Below the pieces are notes generated by a model that saw only the letters and a list, made by a program, of their open reading frames with translations, made no database searches and was not told the DNA's origin. A DNA stretch of 64,000 nt from Microthyrium microscopicum (lineage: Eukaryota > Ascomycota > Dothideomycetes > Microthyriales > Microthyriaceae). The DNA is taken from assembly GCA_010405405.1 (NCBI GenBank), contig MU004230.1, positions 2,625,744 through 2,689,743 of the forward strand, written 5' to 3'. Shown one piece after another: positions 1-10,839 of this stretch (position 1 is its first letter; the number at the start of each line of letters is the position of its first letter). A program made the position numbers and the translations under genes.

Positions 1-447
1 GAAGATTTGGCTATGCTGGCTGGTCTGGCTGCCAGCCTGGACAGGATTGTGCAGACCATGTGCATCTGCGAGATGCAGCTGGTGTTGCTGATCATCGTCG
101 CAATGCTGCTCAAAATGCCCCAATTGCTCCAATTGTCCGTACGGAGACTGACTGAGCCCAGTGGGCTGACTGCTGCGCTCCAATTGCTGCGAGTCGCTAA
201 TGTGGTCGAGCAAACGTACAGGAAACGTCTGATTTCGCCATTTGCGCGCTGCCCGCCAGCCTTTACCAGATACTCCTCCAGCTACTGTCGACCGAATGTA
301 GCGTGAGCTGTTGTTGCCCAAGCCAGCATGGTGATGGTGATAAGGGTGGTGATGGTGTTGCTTCTGCGGAAATAAAGGAGACGGGAGATCTTCAGCTGCA
401 TCCATCAACATTCCGCCTGCAGCATCTGCCCCATTGCTGCCGTCCAT
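1..447 (-). CDS. Partial unknown His/Gln-rich protein, N-terminal part, runs off the left edge
   Basis: An open frame of 149 codons on the minus strand begins with ATG at 447 and has no stop before the window edge, so the gene is cut. The translation starts MDGSNGADAAGGMLMDAAED and holds a His-rich run (HHHHPYHHHH), a short basic stretch around residues 65-75 (GKGWRAARKWRNQ) and a Gln/His-rich tail. Such low-complexity N-termini are common in fungal regulators, but I see no recognisable domain and assign no function. The ATG directly follows CCTTACCCTAG on the minus strand, which could be a splice acceptor, so an upstream exon is possible. The long gene-poor stretch to the right would serve as its promoter and leader. 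Confidence 0.45.
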   Translation of the reverse strand, partial: MDGSNGADAAGGMLMDAAEDLPSPLFPQKQHHHHPYHHHHAGLGNNSSRYIRSTVAGGVSGKGWRAARKWRNQTFPVRLLDHISDSQQLERSSQPTGLSQSPYGQLEQLGHFEQHCDDDQQHQLHLADAHGLHNPVQAGSQTSQHSQIF

Positions 448-3400
448 CTAGGGTAAGGCTGAGCGACCTCGAGACCTTGAAAACCTGTTCGTTGATACTG
501 GCGATACGAGATGCGTTGCGTCTATTCTTCAACAGATCAAGATCTCTTTACACCCTCTTAACAATGACCGATCTCGTGTCCTCCAAAGCCTTCCACAGAC
601 TGCACTTACAACTCCTCAAACAATACACCGTAAGTAATGGCTGAGTGGTTAGCAAACCGTGCTGCTATCATGCAACCAATCAACACACGCAACTCCCACT
701 CCACCTGGTCCACCCTCAACCTCTCTCCTCGCCCTCGTTGATGAAGGATCGTCCCCTCTCCTGTCACTGTGTCCAGATTTGTCGGCAGCGAGCGTATGCA
801 AAAGAGCTTGGTCGATGAGGTTTGCGTGTTAGTGTTTGTCAGTCGTGTGTACGACTCGTAACTGCTTGCTCGGCTTCACAACAATGTAGGCCACAGCAGC
901 AACAGCAGACCTGATTATTGTTACTCCGGGTAGCCAGCAGGACGGACAGGTCTTCATTAAAGTCGGGTACAAGAGGTAGAGCTGATGTTTGCTTTGTCCG
1001 GGTTGTGTCGACTCCAGTGGAAAGACGGATAGTCCAGATCCAGATATCAAACTTTTTAGTTGGCATACAATGTGCTGGCCAAAGAGGTACCTTTAACAAC
1101 AACACAAAGTCTGACAACACTGGCCCAATATCAGTGCGAGATGTACCGGCAAGGCTGCATGCAAGCAATCGTTTTCTTGAGCAGACCCGGCGGGGGCGGG
1201 CCTGAGGTAACTTTAGTATTCCCCCTGGTGTGTTCTTGTACGACAAGCTGCACACAAGCTAGAAAGAGTACACACTTCTCATACACCTCTCGCAGCCCAT
1301 ACACCACACAAACCCAAAACATCAAGACCTTCTACACACTTCCTATTTCTCTTTGCCCTGCTGACGCTCGTATAACCCGTCCGCCTCCCCCTAGATGTGC
1401 CGGCCTTGTCCCGGCCATGTCTCTGCACTTTCTGCCCATCTTGAAATCTCTCTTTCCCGGCTCGCGTCGCACACTCGACTGGCAGTGAGAGATGCGCTGG
1501 GGCCCACATGTCCCCATCTTCCTTTCTGGGTACTGGTTGACCCCAGTGGAAGCCTCGCGCCTACAGGTGTCGAGTCGGGTATCACTATACTTTGCTTCAT
1601 AGCACACAAATGTTTTCAAGCTTCCAACCCCCAACCAAGTTCTTGCTCTGTACAGGGCTTGAATCATCTCTGGTAGCTTCTGGGTGGCTTTTGTGCTAGG
1701 CGGGGTCACGATACACAACGGGAATACTTGTGTACACACTGTCAACTTTATCCACAAGGTAAAACGAAAGAGATGTCTAGCAAGCCCAGAAACCGTTCTT
1801 TTGCACATCAAAGAAAAGCTCCCCCAGGACAATTCAATAGTCTGCCAACTTTTGCCAAAACCCACAATCAAGGATCTTACAGTGCCCCGATTCCGTATCT
1901 TGTACACGCCAAAGAATCTCTTTCATTCGAAACATATTCCTGGATCCCAGCTGAACCGGCAAGAAAAGCCGACGTGGGTAAGCCTTGCCGTCATGCGGCG
2001 AACCATTTGGACGGCGAGCTGTCATCTGAACAAGAGTGACAAACGGCCGTCAAACAACCGTTAGTGAACTTCATATTGCCCAACAATGAAAGCTTCTTTA
2101 ACCTTCCTTCCTACGTCGCATTCTTTCGTCGCTTTGCCTTGCCTATACTTGACAAGTTGGATTTGACCTGGCCATAAGACAAATATGATCCAATAGCCTG
2201 CATGTGCATTCCAGTAAGTACGGAAAACCAAGCCAACATACGCCAAACACTACTGTACTCTACCGAATAGACTAAGGAAAACGCACGCTATGGACGGCCC
2301 TCCCGTCATCCAGACTAATTGCTACATCTCCGCTGCATGATACCTACGCCAATGAACAGCCTAGTCCGCCCTGTAGCGTGGCATCGTAGATCGTATTTTG
2401 CTCTTCTATACTACTAGTCTAAACTACAATCGTACAACCTCCCCCCCCCTCTCTCGTGAGAGAGTCCAACGATGCCAGTCCCTCTTCGCGATCTTCCGCA
2501 AGTCCGGCGATCCAAATCTTCCAGTGAGTTCAAGATCCAGTGAGTCCCACGCGCCATCTCGAAACCCGTTCCGATCGCGCACCTATCCATGTCCCGCAGT
2601 CTTTTTGCGCCATCGGCTACAAACGACTATTGCGTACATGGACATACATCGCCCCTGGGGCACAATACGGGCTAGGTGTAGAGTGCCGAAAAGGGTATGC
2701 GTGGCGCGGGCGTGGCGTGGCCGGATGTCGTGCAAAATGCGGACCGTTGGGTGGATGTGTTTAAAGAGGGCAGGCGAATGGGCTAAATTACACCGAAATT
2801 GATCGTTTAGATTCTTTTCCTCAAAATATGGGGATGGGATATGTGTGATTTGATGTAAAGTTCACAGTAGATCTGTTTTCATACAGGCAGTGTGTTTAGA
2901 TTGGTACTTTGATATTTTCGGGCAGGGACAATTGTGATTCATTGATAAAGCTACAAACTACTGTACACTAGCGAGTACTGGAGGCTGCGGGAAAGGCCCC
3001 AAGAAGCACATCTCACATGGCAAGAGATGGGGGAGAAAACAGGAACAGCGTTGACTGCGTGGTAGACCAGGAACTACCTAGGGAGTGTTGATCAGGAGAG
3101 AACGGACGGCTTGCATGGCCGATACTGCGGGCATGTACAGGACAGAGCGAAAGCCAACTTACTTGACTCTGAGACTGAGCTGACGCTGAGATTCGATCCT
3201 GCGCGAGACAGCGAGAGCATGTAAGGGGCCAGACTAGCACACTGGAACATATCGTGATGTAGTCCTATTTCTAGCATATGATCGAGGAGAAGACAAGGCC
3301 TTTGAAAAGCAACAGTGAGATAGTACCACAGCAACAAGATTAAAAAGATTCGGCCGCGTCGGCGGTCTCTAGCCTTCACAAAATCTAGTGTGTTAGATCT

Positions 3401-3707
3401 TGTGTGGTTCCACGAGTGTTCAGAGAACCAGCACATATCACTTTCTTTTCACCATGGACCCTTGAACGGCCAGACTGATGAAGGCTGCACGTCAGTAATA
3501 ACGCCTATCGGCAGCTATGGCGAGCATGCACCGACGACCGTTGAGCCGTCAAGTGGATGTCCAGGGACAAGGGCAGTTATCGTTTTGGAAGCAAAACTGT
3601 ACGTTCTTCCCGCTTAGGTATATAGAATGGCAGGAAAATTGGGATACACAGAGCGACATCAGATAGCCTTTAATTTTGAGCTATCGACAACATTACGTCG
3701 TAGGTAT
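448..3707. other. Gene-poor stretch of 3.3 kb
   Basis: No gene could be supported here. Open frames occur on both strands (for example 1332-1907 minus and 1684-2064 plus), but they overlap each other, mostly start at non-ATG codons and show no protein-like composition. Parts are CT/CA-rich (about 1240-1400), which looks like promoter or 5' leader sequence. The stretch probably holds the promoter of the minus-strand gene at the left edge and the 3' flank of CSN2. Confidence 0.5.
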
Positions 3708-5449
3708 CTATCGGCCACCGGGCATTCGTCCCGATCCCGATGCGCGAATCTTGCCTCCTACCTTCATTCGACCAACACCCCCATTAAGGATCTTCATCGA
3801 CTGCTGCGGTCCTCCAAGAGTAGATGGATAGTTGTCATCGCCTCGGAAACCGTCGGCCTCATTGAGGATATTTGACAAGAGTGAGCCGACGGCAGTAGCC
3901 CAGTCTCCGACGGCATCAACACGCTCACGATCAACTCGACTTTCCACCTCGACAATTCCGTGCTGCTGATCAATCTTTCCACGCAATTGACCAGCCACAA
4001 TCAAGTATCCCAGAATATCCTGTACCTCGGCAAGGGAGATTTTGAGTTGCTTGGCCAAAAAGGCGAGGGTGAACTTTGTGTACGGTGCAATAAGTTTCAG
4101 CACGGCTTTGGTTCGCATGTTGCGTGTAACCTCATCGATGTTTTCGGCAATAAATGGATCTGCCAAGAGATCGCCATTCTCTTGCAGGATCTTACCGTAG
4201 CCGTGGATATCGTCGCGCTGGTACGCATCAACCAGGTTAGTCATTGCGGAAATTCGCGCATCGTTTTTGTACGGCTTGGTTTCTTGTGAGTCAAAGGGGT
4301 TAATGTCCGACTTCATTAGCATGGTTGTGAGGACAAGGTATTTCAGGACCTGGATGCGCTGCAGTGATCCAGCCTCGTCGTAGTTTTTGAAACTCTCGAA
4401 AAAGTCGCTTTGTGCTTCAATCCAGTTCTCTGTGACCTGTCAGTCTCGTTATTGTGTAGCAGTCGGGTTTTTCTCCAAACCTTCGCTTAGGTGCATCTTG
4501 CCACCACATTCTCGGATCACGCCCATGATTTTTGGATGGGGTACTGCGGATTTCACTCGAAGCGCACGCTGGTACAGAGCCTATAAGCATGGGTTAGAAC
4601 AATTTCCGTTTCCAGTTTTGGTTCAGAATCCTTACTTTGAGGCGCTTGTTGTTTCTCGTCTCCGCATACATTTGAATCTCTAGAGCGTATATTTCCAAGG
4701 AAAGAGTTCCCTTGTTAGGATCATCTGTTCCATCCGGTAATTGGCAAGCCTTATGTAAGTCTTTCAACTTCGATTCTAGCTGACGGTAATTGCGCTGCGC
4801 AAACCACAACCGAGCCAGCTTGATGTTTGTCTTCAACCATAGTCGTTCGTTGTTCGTGCTTTGGAAGGATTCGAGCGTGAGCGAGTAGAACTTTTCAATC
4901 GAAGCATTGGCTTTTTCGTTGTCGGCGTTCTTTTCGATGAAGTCCAACATGTTGTTGATGGACTTTTCAGAATAATTCCGTGTCACAGCCGACTTGACGA
5001 AAGTCAGCAGCTCTTGGTAATGTTCGACAGCCTATGACAGTCAGTGGAAATTTGACGAGAGGGAGGACACGACAAACATCGCTGTATCGTTTCAGCTTGA
5101 ACTCCAGCTTGATAGCTTGCTTCAATCCTTTGAATCCCCTACCAGAATCGTTAGTGTTTGAAAGCTGTCTTATGAACAGTCATGCGCACCATTCTCCCTT
5201 CTCCGGTTCCAAAGCCGGTATGCCCAAGAACTCGTCCACGGCCTCTTCAGGATTATCCAACTTGATCTGCTTAGCATTGTAGTATTTGTTCTCGATATCG
5301 ACATCTCCGCCTTGATCGTCGTCTTCGTCTTCGTATTCAAAGTCGTAGCTATAAGAGTCTAGGTTAGCATTTGATTAATCGCTAGTGGGGTGTTTTGGCA
5401 GAACATACTCCTCCTGTTCAGAGTCGTTCATGAAATCGTCATCGCTCAT
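3708..5449 (-). CDS. csn2: COP9 signalosome complex subunit 2 (CSN2, PCI-domain protein)
   Basis: Scaffold subunit of the COP9 signalosome, the complex that removes Nedd8 from cullin-RING ubiquitin ligases. The protein starts [14 protein letters not shown] at 5449 with an acidic N-terminus, as in CSN2 orthologues. Diagnostic blocks follow: [67 protein letters not shown] and [14 protein letters not shown]. The last blocks lie in the PCI/winged-helix region. At least four introns are needed to join these pieces, for example near 5155-5203 and 4440-4490. The C-terminus is Gly/Arg-rich ([16 protein letters not shown]). In Aspergillus the signalosome is required for sexual development; here the gene lies about 10 kb from the mating-type gene, which may be coincidence. 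Confidence 0.93.
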
Positions 5450-7307
5450 TTTGGGTGCTGGTTCTGGAGACGGATTAGAGCAGTGAAGTTGTGGTTTGAA
5501 GATTCAGAGAGCGATTCTGGGTGAGCGATGTGGTGGTGGATTAAATAATGTAAACACAGTGGTGACGGCAAGGTCACCAAGAGCTCTGGAGTTGAATTGT
5601 TGAAGTCGCCTAGACGCTAAACTGGATGAGGTTAGCGTTGTCGAGATCCCTGAGCCTCCCAAAGAATCAAGTCGATTGCCTAAAACGGCAGGAAGTCGCA
5701 AAGGACCTTCGCGACGGATGAGGTTGCCGACTACATCTATTCTCTCAACCTGCCCGCTCTTTAATGATGTTAGATTTTCTTGATTTTGAATTCTCACGCT
5801 AGTGCACTGGTTTCTCTACGAACATTCTGGGTAAAATATTCTGATACACTGTTTGGCTGTTTTTAAAAGATGACTTGAGAGTAACAATTGGGGATTCTGC
5901 ATTGTTACGGTATGAGGCTTGAGCACTGAGGAGGATATGCCCGAATATGCGCTACTACTCTTCGGTGCCTTACCCGTGCCGTGATAATGTCTGCCAAGCG
6001 GATAGTATGAAGCTCAAAACTTCACTCGTTTAGTGCATAATAAGTCTACTATAAGTGTCCCGGCAAAGACATGATAGAAAGTTCAAAGCAACTCATGGGC
6101 GGGGATACTGGAGACCCGCCCGGATAAGTGCTATCCATGATGCATGTTTTCCCTGTTCATTGTCCAAACGTCGTATCGGAGGATTGATATAGACCATCAA
6201 TGATTAATCAAGCATGCGGAACACACGCCCCGCGTATTGCGCACTGCGATGGCGGCTCATCCCAGTTGATATTGTCAACGTCTCCACTAAGCAGAAGAAA
6301 TGGTAAAGATGTTAAGGCCATCTCTGAATCCCTTGCACGCCTGGTTGTATGGGCCTTTCCGTAGGAGGTGTTTGTAAGGATTGGACAAGTTGGAAATAGC
6401 TTTCCTCCAGAATTTCGAGTAGACAAAGCGGCGATAGATGCAGATGGCGCTAGAAAGTGAGGAAGCCAAGATCCATCATGATCAGAGTACAGTATCAGGC
6501 GACCTAGATCAGTAGAGATATTGTGGGGGCAGATGGTGTTAGGTGATACTAAAAAGACAGCTAGAGTTCGGCATAGCGGCTGCAAAAAGAGTTGGATACT
6601 TAGTCTTCTGGATTTACACTGCCATTGGCCCATCCAATGCACGTTGCGCCAGACTGCGCTGGCCTAAGGTCTTGTTGGCTTGGACTCTGGAGCTTGACCG
6701 TCCGTCAACTTGCAAGCAGTAGCAGTAGCGCAATACATGTGTATGTACTGTATGTGTGAGTGCGCAAAGTAGTGAGCGAAATACCGTAAGTGAGAGTGGT
6801 GGCCGCTCTTCCAAGGTTGTTTAACGGCGCCATCGCTACTACCACTGCTACCGTCTACGCTTGCAACTCTACATCCTGCACATCATCACTTCCATCTCAT
6901 CTCTCATTTCTCACTACCTACTGCCTCGTTCCTCCTTCATACTATTCTCTCTTCTCAAATCTTTCCTCTCAAATATCTTCCTCTCCAACTCTCTCACTTG
7001 GTGAAATATCCCATTAATTTTCTCCATATCCAGACGTCACTTGTGTTTGCCAGCCCTATCTACGCTCTGCGCCTCGCCCACTACTTCGCCAAACCACTTG
7101 CCTTTCCTAGCAATGCATCCTGGTCTAACGAGGACCTCGTCCTAAATCCACACCTTTCACAAGCTGCCCCAGACTCGGACTCTACCCTCAGCATCCAGAG
7201 CTGGACGCGCTACACGTCTTCCTCCTCACTATCCGCGCCATACTCCCACGCCTCCGCTGGCCCTTCCGTTGCCGACAGTCGCCTCTTTTCCTCTCACATA
7301 ATCTACA
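5450..7307. other. Divergent intergenic region between CSN2 and rho3
   Basis: About 1.9 kb separating two divergently transcribed genes. From about 6850 to 7300 the plus strand is strongly pyrimidine-rich with long CT runs, as expected for the 5' leader and promoter of rho3. A minus-strand open frame at 6208-6642 does not look like a protein and starts at GTG. I see nothing else. Confidence 0.5.
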
Positions 7308-8350
7308 ATGTCCTCATGTTTTGGCCTGCGGGGCTCAAAGCCTTTGGCACGCAAAGTCGTGCTGCTGTACGTTTTCTATTCTGGCAGTGTGCGCTGTTCC
7401 GCAAGTCTGGTCCACTAACAAAAGTAGCGGTGACGGTGCGTGTGGAAAGACATCACTCTTGAACGTCTTTACTCGAGGGTAAGTGAAACACTGTTGTCAA
7501 CTTTTGCGCTGAACATGAAGGTCAGCTAACCAGAGGCGCAGCTATTTTCCGGTGGTATAGTAAGTCCATTCAGTCAGCACGACTTTGAGCAGAGCTCGTT
7601 TACTTACCAAGAATCGCAAAATAGCGAACCAACTGTTTTCGGTAAGCTTTAATCAATGGCTGGAAGCTTGAATTTGCTAACGATCAGGGCAGAAAACTAC
7701 GTGCACGGTATGGCAAGCATTGATTGTTGCGAGAGAAAAATATCCGCGAGACTAACTTGGATCAAAGACGTTTACGTGGATAACAAGTACGTCGAACTTA
7801 GCTTGTGGGACACAGCGGGTCAAGAAGAATTCGACCGATTACGGTCCCTCTCATACGATAGCACTCATGCAATAATGCTCTGCTTTAGCGTACGCAACCC
7901 CTTGCTTGGGACTAAAGAACATCTTACTAACAGTTGCAGGTCGACTCACCCCAATCACTGGAAAACGTAGAAACCAAGTGGAAACAAGAGATCGAAGAAA
8001 ACTGCCCTGGTGTCAAAATTGTACTAGTGGCACTAAAGTGCGACTTGCGAGAAGGTCAAGATGAAGAAGAAGAAGGCTCGAACGATGCGGAAGCGGAGCC
8101 CAAACGGCCAATGATCGAGTACAAGCAAGGCCTACAGGTTGCTAGAAACATCAAGGCTCTGCGATATCTCGGTATGTTAGACTACGTGTTGGAGCAATGA
8201 TTCGATGTCAACTAATCTGATACCCCTGCAGAATGTTCAGCCATGAAGAACCGTGGCGTTCGAGAAGCATTCAACGAAGCGGCGCGTGTGGCACTGTCGG
8301 TGAAGACAACATCGGACAAGTCGTCATTCTCAAAGTGCATCATTATGTAA
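7308..8350 (+). CDS. rho3: Rho-family small GTPase, Rho3 type
   Basis: Ras-superfamily GTPase that controls polarised growth and exocytosis at the plasma membrane in fungi. It starts [20 protein letters not shown] at 7308. Splicing of about eight exons joins the P-loop GDGACGKTS, the effector segment YFPVVYEPTVFENYVHD, the switch II block [19 protein letters not shown], the LVALKCD nucleotide-specificity motif (TKCD in most Rho proteins) and the [10 protein letters not shown] block. It ends in a CAAX box, CIIM, with stop TAA at 8348-8350, so prenylation is expected. The acidic insertion after CDLRE ([18 protein letters not shown]), followed by MIEYKQGL, is typical of fungal Rho3. The first intron is 7367-7427; several exons are tiny (about 15-20 nt), which automatic gene callers often miss. 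Confidence 0.93.
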
Positions 8351-8866
8351 ATGGAGATTGTTTTTGCGGTGAGCGCATATAACTACCTATGGGCCTGTGC
8401 ATACGGCGTTGTGGCCTGCTGTGATATTTAATTGATATTTGACTGGCTAAGCTGTAGACGCTTATTATTTGGGGAATAGAGGTCTTTTGAAAGGGCCAAG
8501 TGATTGTTGTTGTTTGATTATGATATATCCAGCTTGCGATTTTGTACAAAATACTACTTATTTCTTGTTGATAGTCACGAAGTGCTAACTTGGCGGCGAA
8601 CGTACTTCGTCTTGCGCCGCATCAGGGATATCTCAAAGTTTTCTCACTCAGCTAGTGCACAAAACCCAGCAGTCTGGATTCGTTTCACATTCTCCTGTGT
8701 AATACAACACCAAGAGAACAAAGGAAAATCGGTGACTATGAAGCAGCAATGGAAATTGCCTCGCAAGGCTTTTTTGATTGAGGCTCCCTGCATAATGCAA
8801 ATGTAGAAGCAGAAACCGCTTTAACACCGAAATACCCATAACCCGAACCAACCAATGCCAATGTTC
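8351..8866. other. Convergent 3' region between rho3 and RPL21
   Basis: About 0.5 kb between the stops of two convergent genes; 3' untranslated sequence and terminators are expected. It is AT-rich around 8500-8560. No coding signal seen. Confidence 0.5.
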
Positions 8867-9447
8867 TCAAATCGTCGTCTCGTACGCGATTGGTGTGATT
8901 GTCTCTGGCTTGCCCAGCTTGATAGTTCGTGCTCCACGGGGCATGGCAGGTTGGCGCTTGAGATTGATCTTGTTGCCAGTTGACTTTGCCTCCTTCTTTG
9001 CAGCAGCATTGGCCTTTACGCGGCGCAAAAAGTCCTCGCGCGAGCGGCTCTTCTTGACGTGTTCGAGACGGACGTTGATGCGCTTCTCAATGTAGCGGTT
9101 GCCGACTGGGCGGTGGAGAATGACGCCGACGGCGGACTTGGTGACGTTGTAGACGACGCCGGTCTTTCCGTGGTAGACTTTGTATGGCATACCCTTTTGT
9201 ACGGCTCCGTTGGCTACCACGTCGACAATGTCGCCGACCCTGGGCGTTTGTTTAGTATGGGTGCTTCTGAGAGCGCGGTGGATAAACTAACTTGTATTGC
9301 TCGAGGTAGGTAGATAGGGGGATGCTTCCGGTCTTCTTGAAGCCCCGGGAGAAGGCATAACGAGTACCTGCGCGGAGACTGGAGATTGTTAGTAGTGCTC
9401 TTGAAGGGATTGTGATGGTGGTGATATCACCCTGCTGAGTGACCCAT
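8867..9447 (-). CDS. rpl21: 60S ribosomal protein L21 (eL21)
   Basis: Structural protein of the large ribosomal subunit. Three exons: 9431-9447, 9292-9378 and 8867-9239, summing to 158 residues, the normal eL21 length. It starts MGHSAGLRAGTRYAFSRGF and continues with PLSTYLEQYKVGDIVDVVAN, QKGMPYKVYHGKTGVVYNVT, NRYIEKRINVRLEHVKKSRS and a basic C-terminus. The first exon is only 17 nt, so the start is easily missed; the reading frame across GG|T and AA|G confirms both introns (9379-9430 and 9240-9291). It is transcribed divergently from RPS9, 311 bp away, so the two probably share a promoter. Confidence 0.96.
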
Positions 9448-9758
9448 TGCGACGGTTCAGCTGCACCGAGTTAGCGATTTATCAGACGAGATCAAATGCA
9501 AAGCACATACAGAACTGTATTCGGGTGCAATGAGACGTAGAAGGTGAATTTGATTGTTGAAGATGTCGGTGGTGGTGAGCCCACTCAGAATTTGGCAGTG
9601 TCAGTGGGTGGGGCGGCCCGTGCGAGCAATTCGGCAAAACCTCGGCCCACAGCTCAAATCCCAGTCCCGCCGCACCAAGCTCAATTTCTCACCACCACTA
9701 CAACTTCACGACTGTCTTTCTCTTCCTCCCAAGATATCGCCATCTCTCAACTTCCACC
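9448..9758. promoter_or_regulatory. Shared divergent promoter of RPL21 and RPS9
   Basis: Only 311 bp separate the start codons of two divergently transcribed ribosomal protein genes. The RPS9-proximal half is pyrimidine-rich (about 9660-9758), typical of ribosomal protein leaders. A GC-rich core lies near 9600-9650. No specific factor site is claimed. Confidence 0.6.
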
Positions 9759-10618
9759 ATGGCGCCACGATCCTACTCCAAGACCTACAAGGTCCCTCGT
9801 CGTCCGTTCGAGTCTGCACGTCTGTATGTTTGATCATCTCAGAATTCATGGCGGCCACTGTGCGCTGGGGTCTCTCTCGCCAGAGGGCCGCTGCCTCACG
9901 CTCCTGAAGTTCGTGCATTGACAATTGTCGTTTTCTAGGGACTCTGAATTGAAGACTGTTGGCGAGTACGGCCTCCGCAACAAGCGTGAGGTCTGGCGCG
10001 TCCAATTGACACTGTCCAAGATTCGTCGTGCCGCTCGGTAAGTCCCATACACTCCCCTCAATTGCAGGAAAAGATCCAAGGCCAATGCTTTTTAATCTTT
10101 TGTCAATGGTGCACCATCGTATGAATTGCTAACGTTGTAACTATTCCAGTGAGCTCCTCACCCTCGACGAAAAGGAACCAAAACGTCTCTTCGAAGGAAA
10201 CGCCCTCATTCGCCGTCTCGTTCGTGTCGGTGTCCTCGACGAATCCCGCATGAAGCTCGATTACGTGCTCGCCCTTAAGGTCGAAGATTTCTTGGAGCGT
10301 CGTCTACAGACTTGCGTCTACAAGCTCGGCCTCGCCAAGAGCATCCATCACGCTCGTGTCCTCATCAAGCAGCGCCACATTCGGTACGCTTTCGCAGTCA
10401 CCATTCATCGTTTGCGCATTAGCTAATCCAGTGATTACAGTGTCGGAAAGCAAATCGTCAACGTGCCATCATTCATCGTCCGTCTCGACTCCCAGAAGCA
10501 CATTGACTTCGCTCTCACCTCGCCATTTGGTGGTGGACGTCCTGGTCGTGTAAAGAGAAAGAAGGCCAAGGCCGCTGAGAAGAAGGATGATGGTGGTGAT
10601 GAGGAGGATGAAGAGTAA
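9759..10618 (+). CDS. rps9: 40S ribosomal protein S9 (uS4)
   Basis: Small-subunit ribosomal protein of the uS4 family, involved in 40S assembly and decoding fidelity. It starts [20 protein letters not shown] at 9759. Four exons: the first ends at 9823 and intron 1 is 9824-9938; two further introns interrupt arginine codons (CG|T) before [20 protein letters not shown] and before [20 protein letters not shown]. The S4 RNA-binding segment ([20 protein letters not shown]) is intact. The C-terminus is basic then acidic ([20 protein letters not shown]), and the stop is at 10616-10618. It lies head to head with RPL21 and tail to tail with the Nvj2-like gene. Confidence 0.97.
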
Positions 10619-10839
10619 ATTGTGGTATTACAGCAGGCTCTACCCGGAGCGATTGGCGCTACTGGGTCACTCTCTGGCGTTGATGATTCTTGTGCGTTAG
10701 AAATCAAGGTTGCCAAAATTGGCTCATCAGCATCGGACATTCAAAAATGAAATCATATGACATGCTCTCTCACTCCAGAATTGATAATCTATGTGCTACT
10801 AAACGCAGTGATACTTGATATGATTTACATTTCCCTGGT

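Noticed and set aside
634-700. GGCTGAGTGGTTAGC resembles the A box of a Ser/Leu tRNA gene
   Set aside because: No B box (GGTTCGA-type) or cloverleaf follows within the expected distance.
1332-1907. Minus-strand open frame of 191 codons
   Set aside because: It starts with GTG, overlaps equally long frames on the other strand and has no protein-like pattern.
9824-10149. snoRNA in the RPS9 introns
   Set aside because: The introns lack paired C (RTGATGA) and D (CTGA) boxes at suitable spacing.
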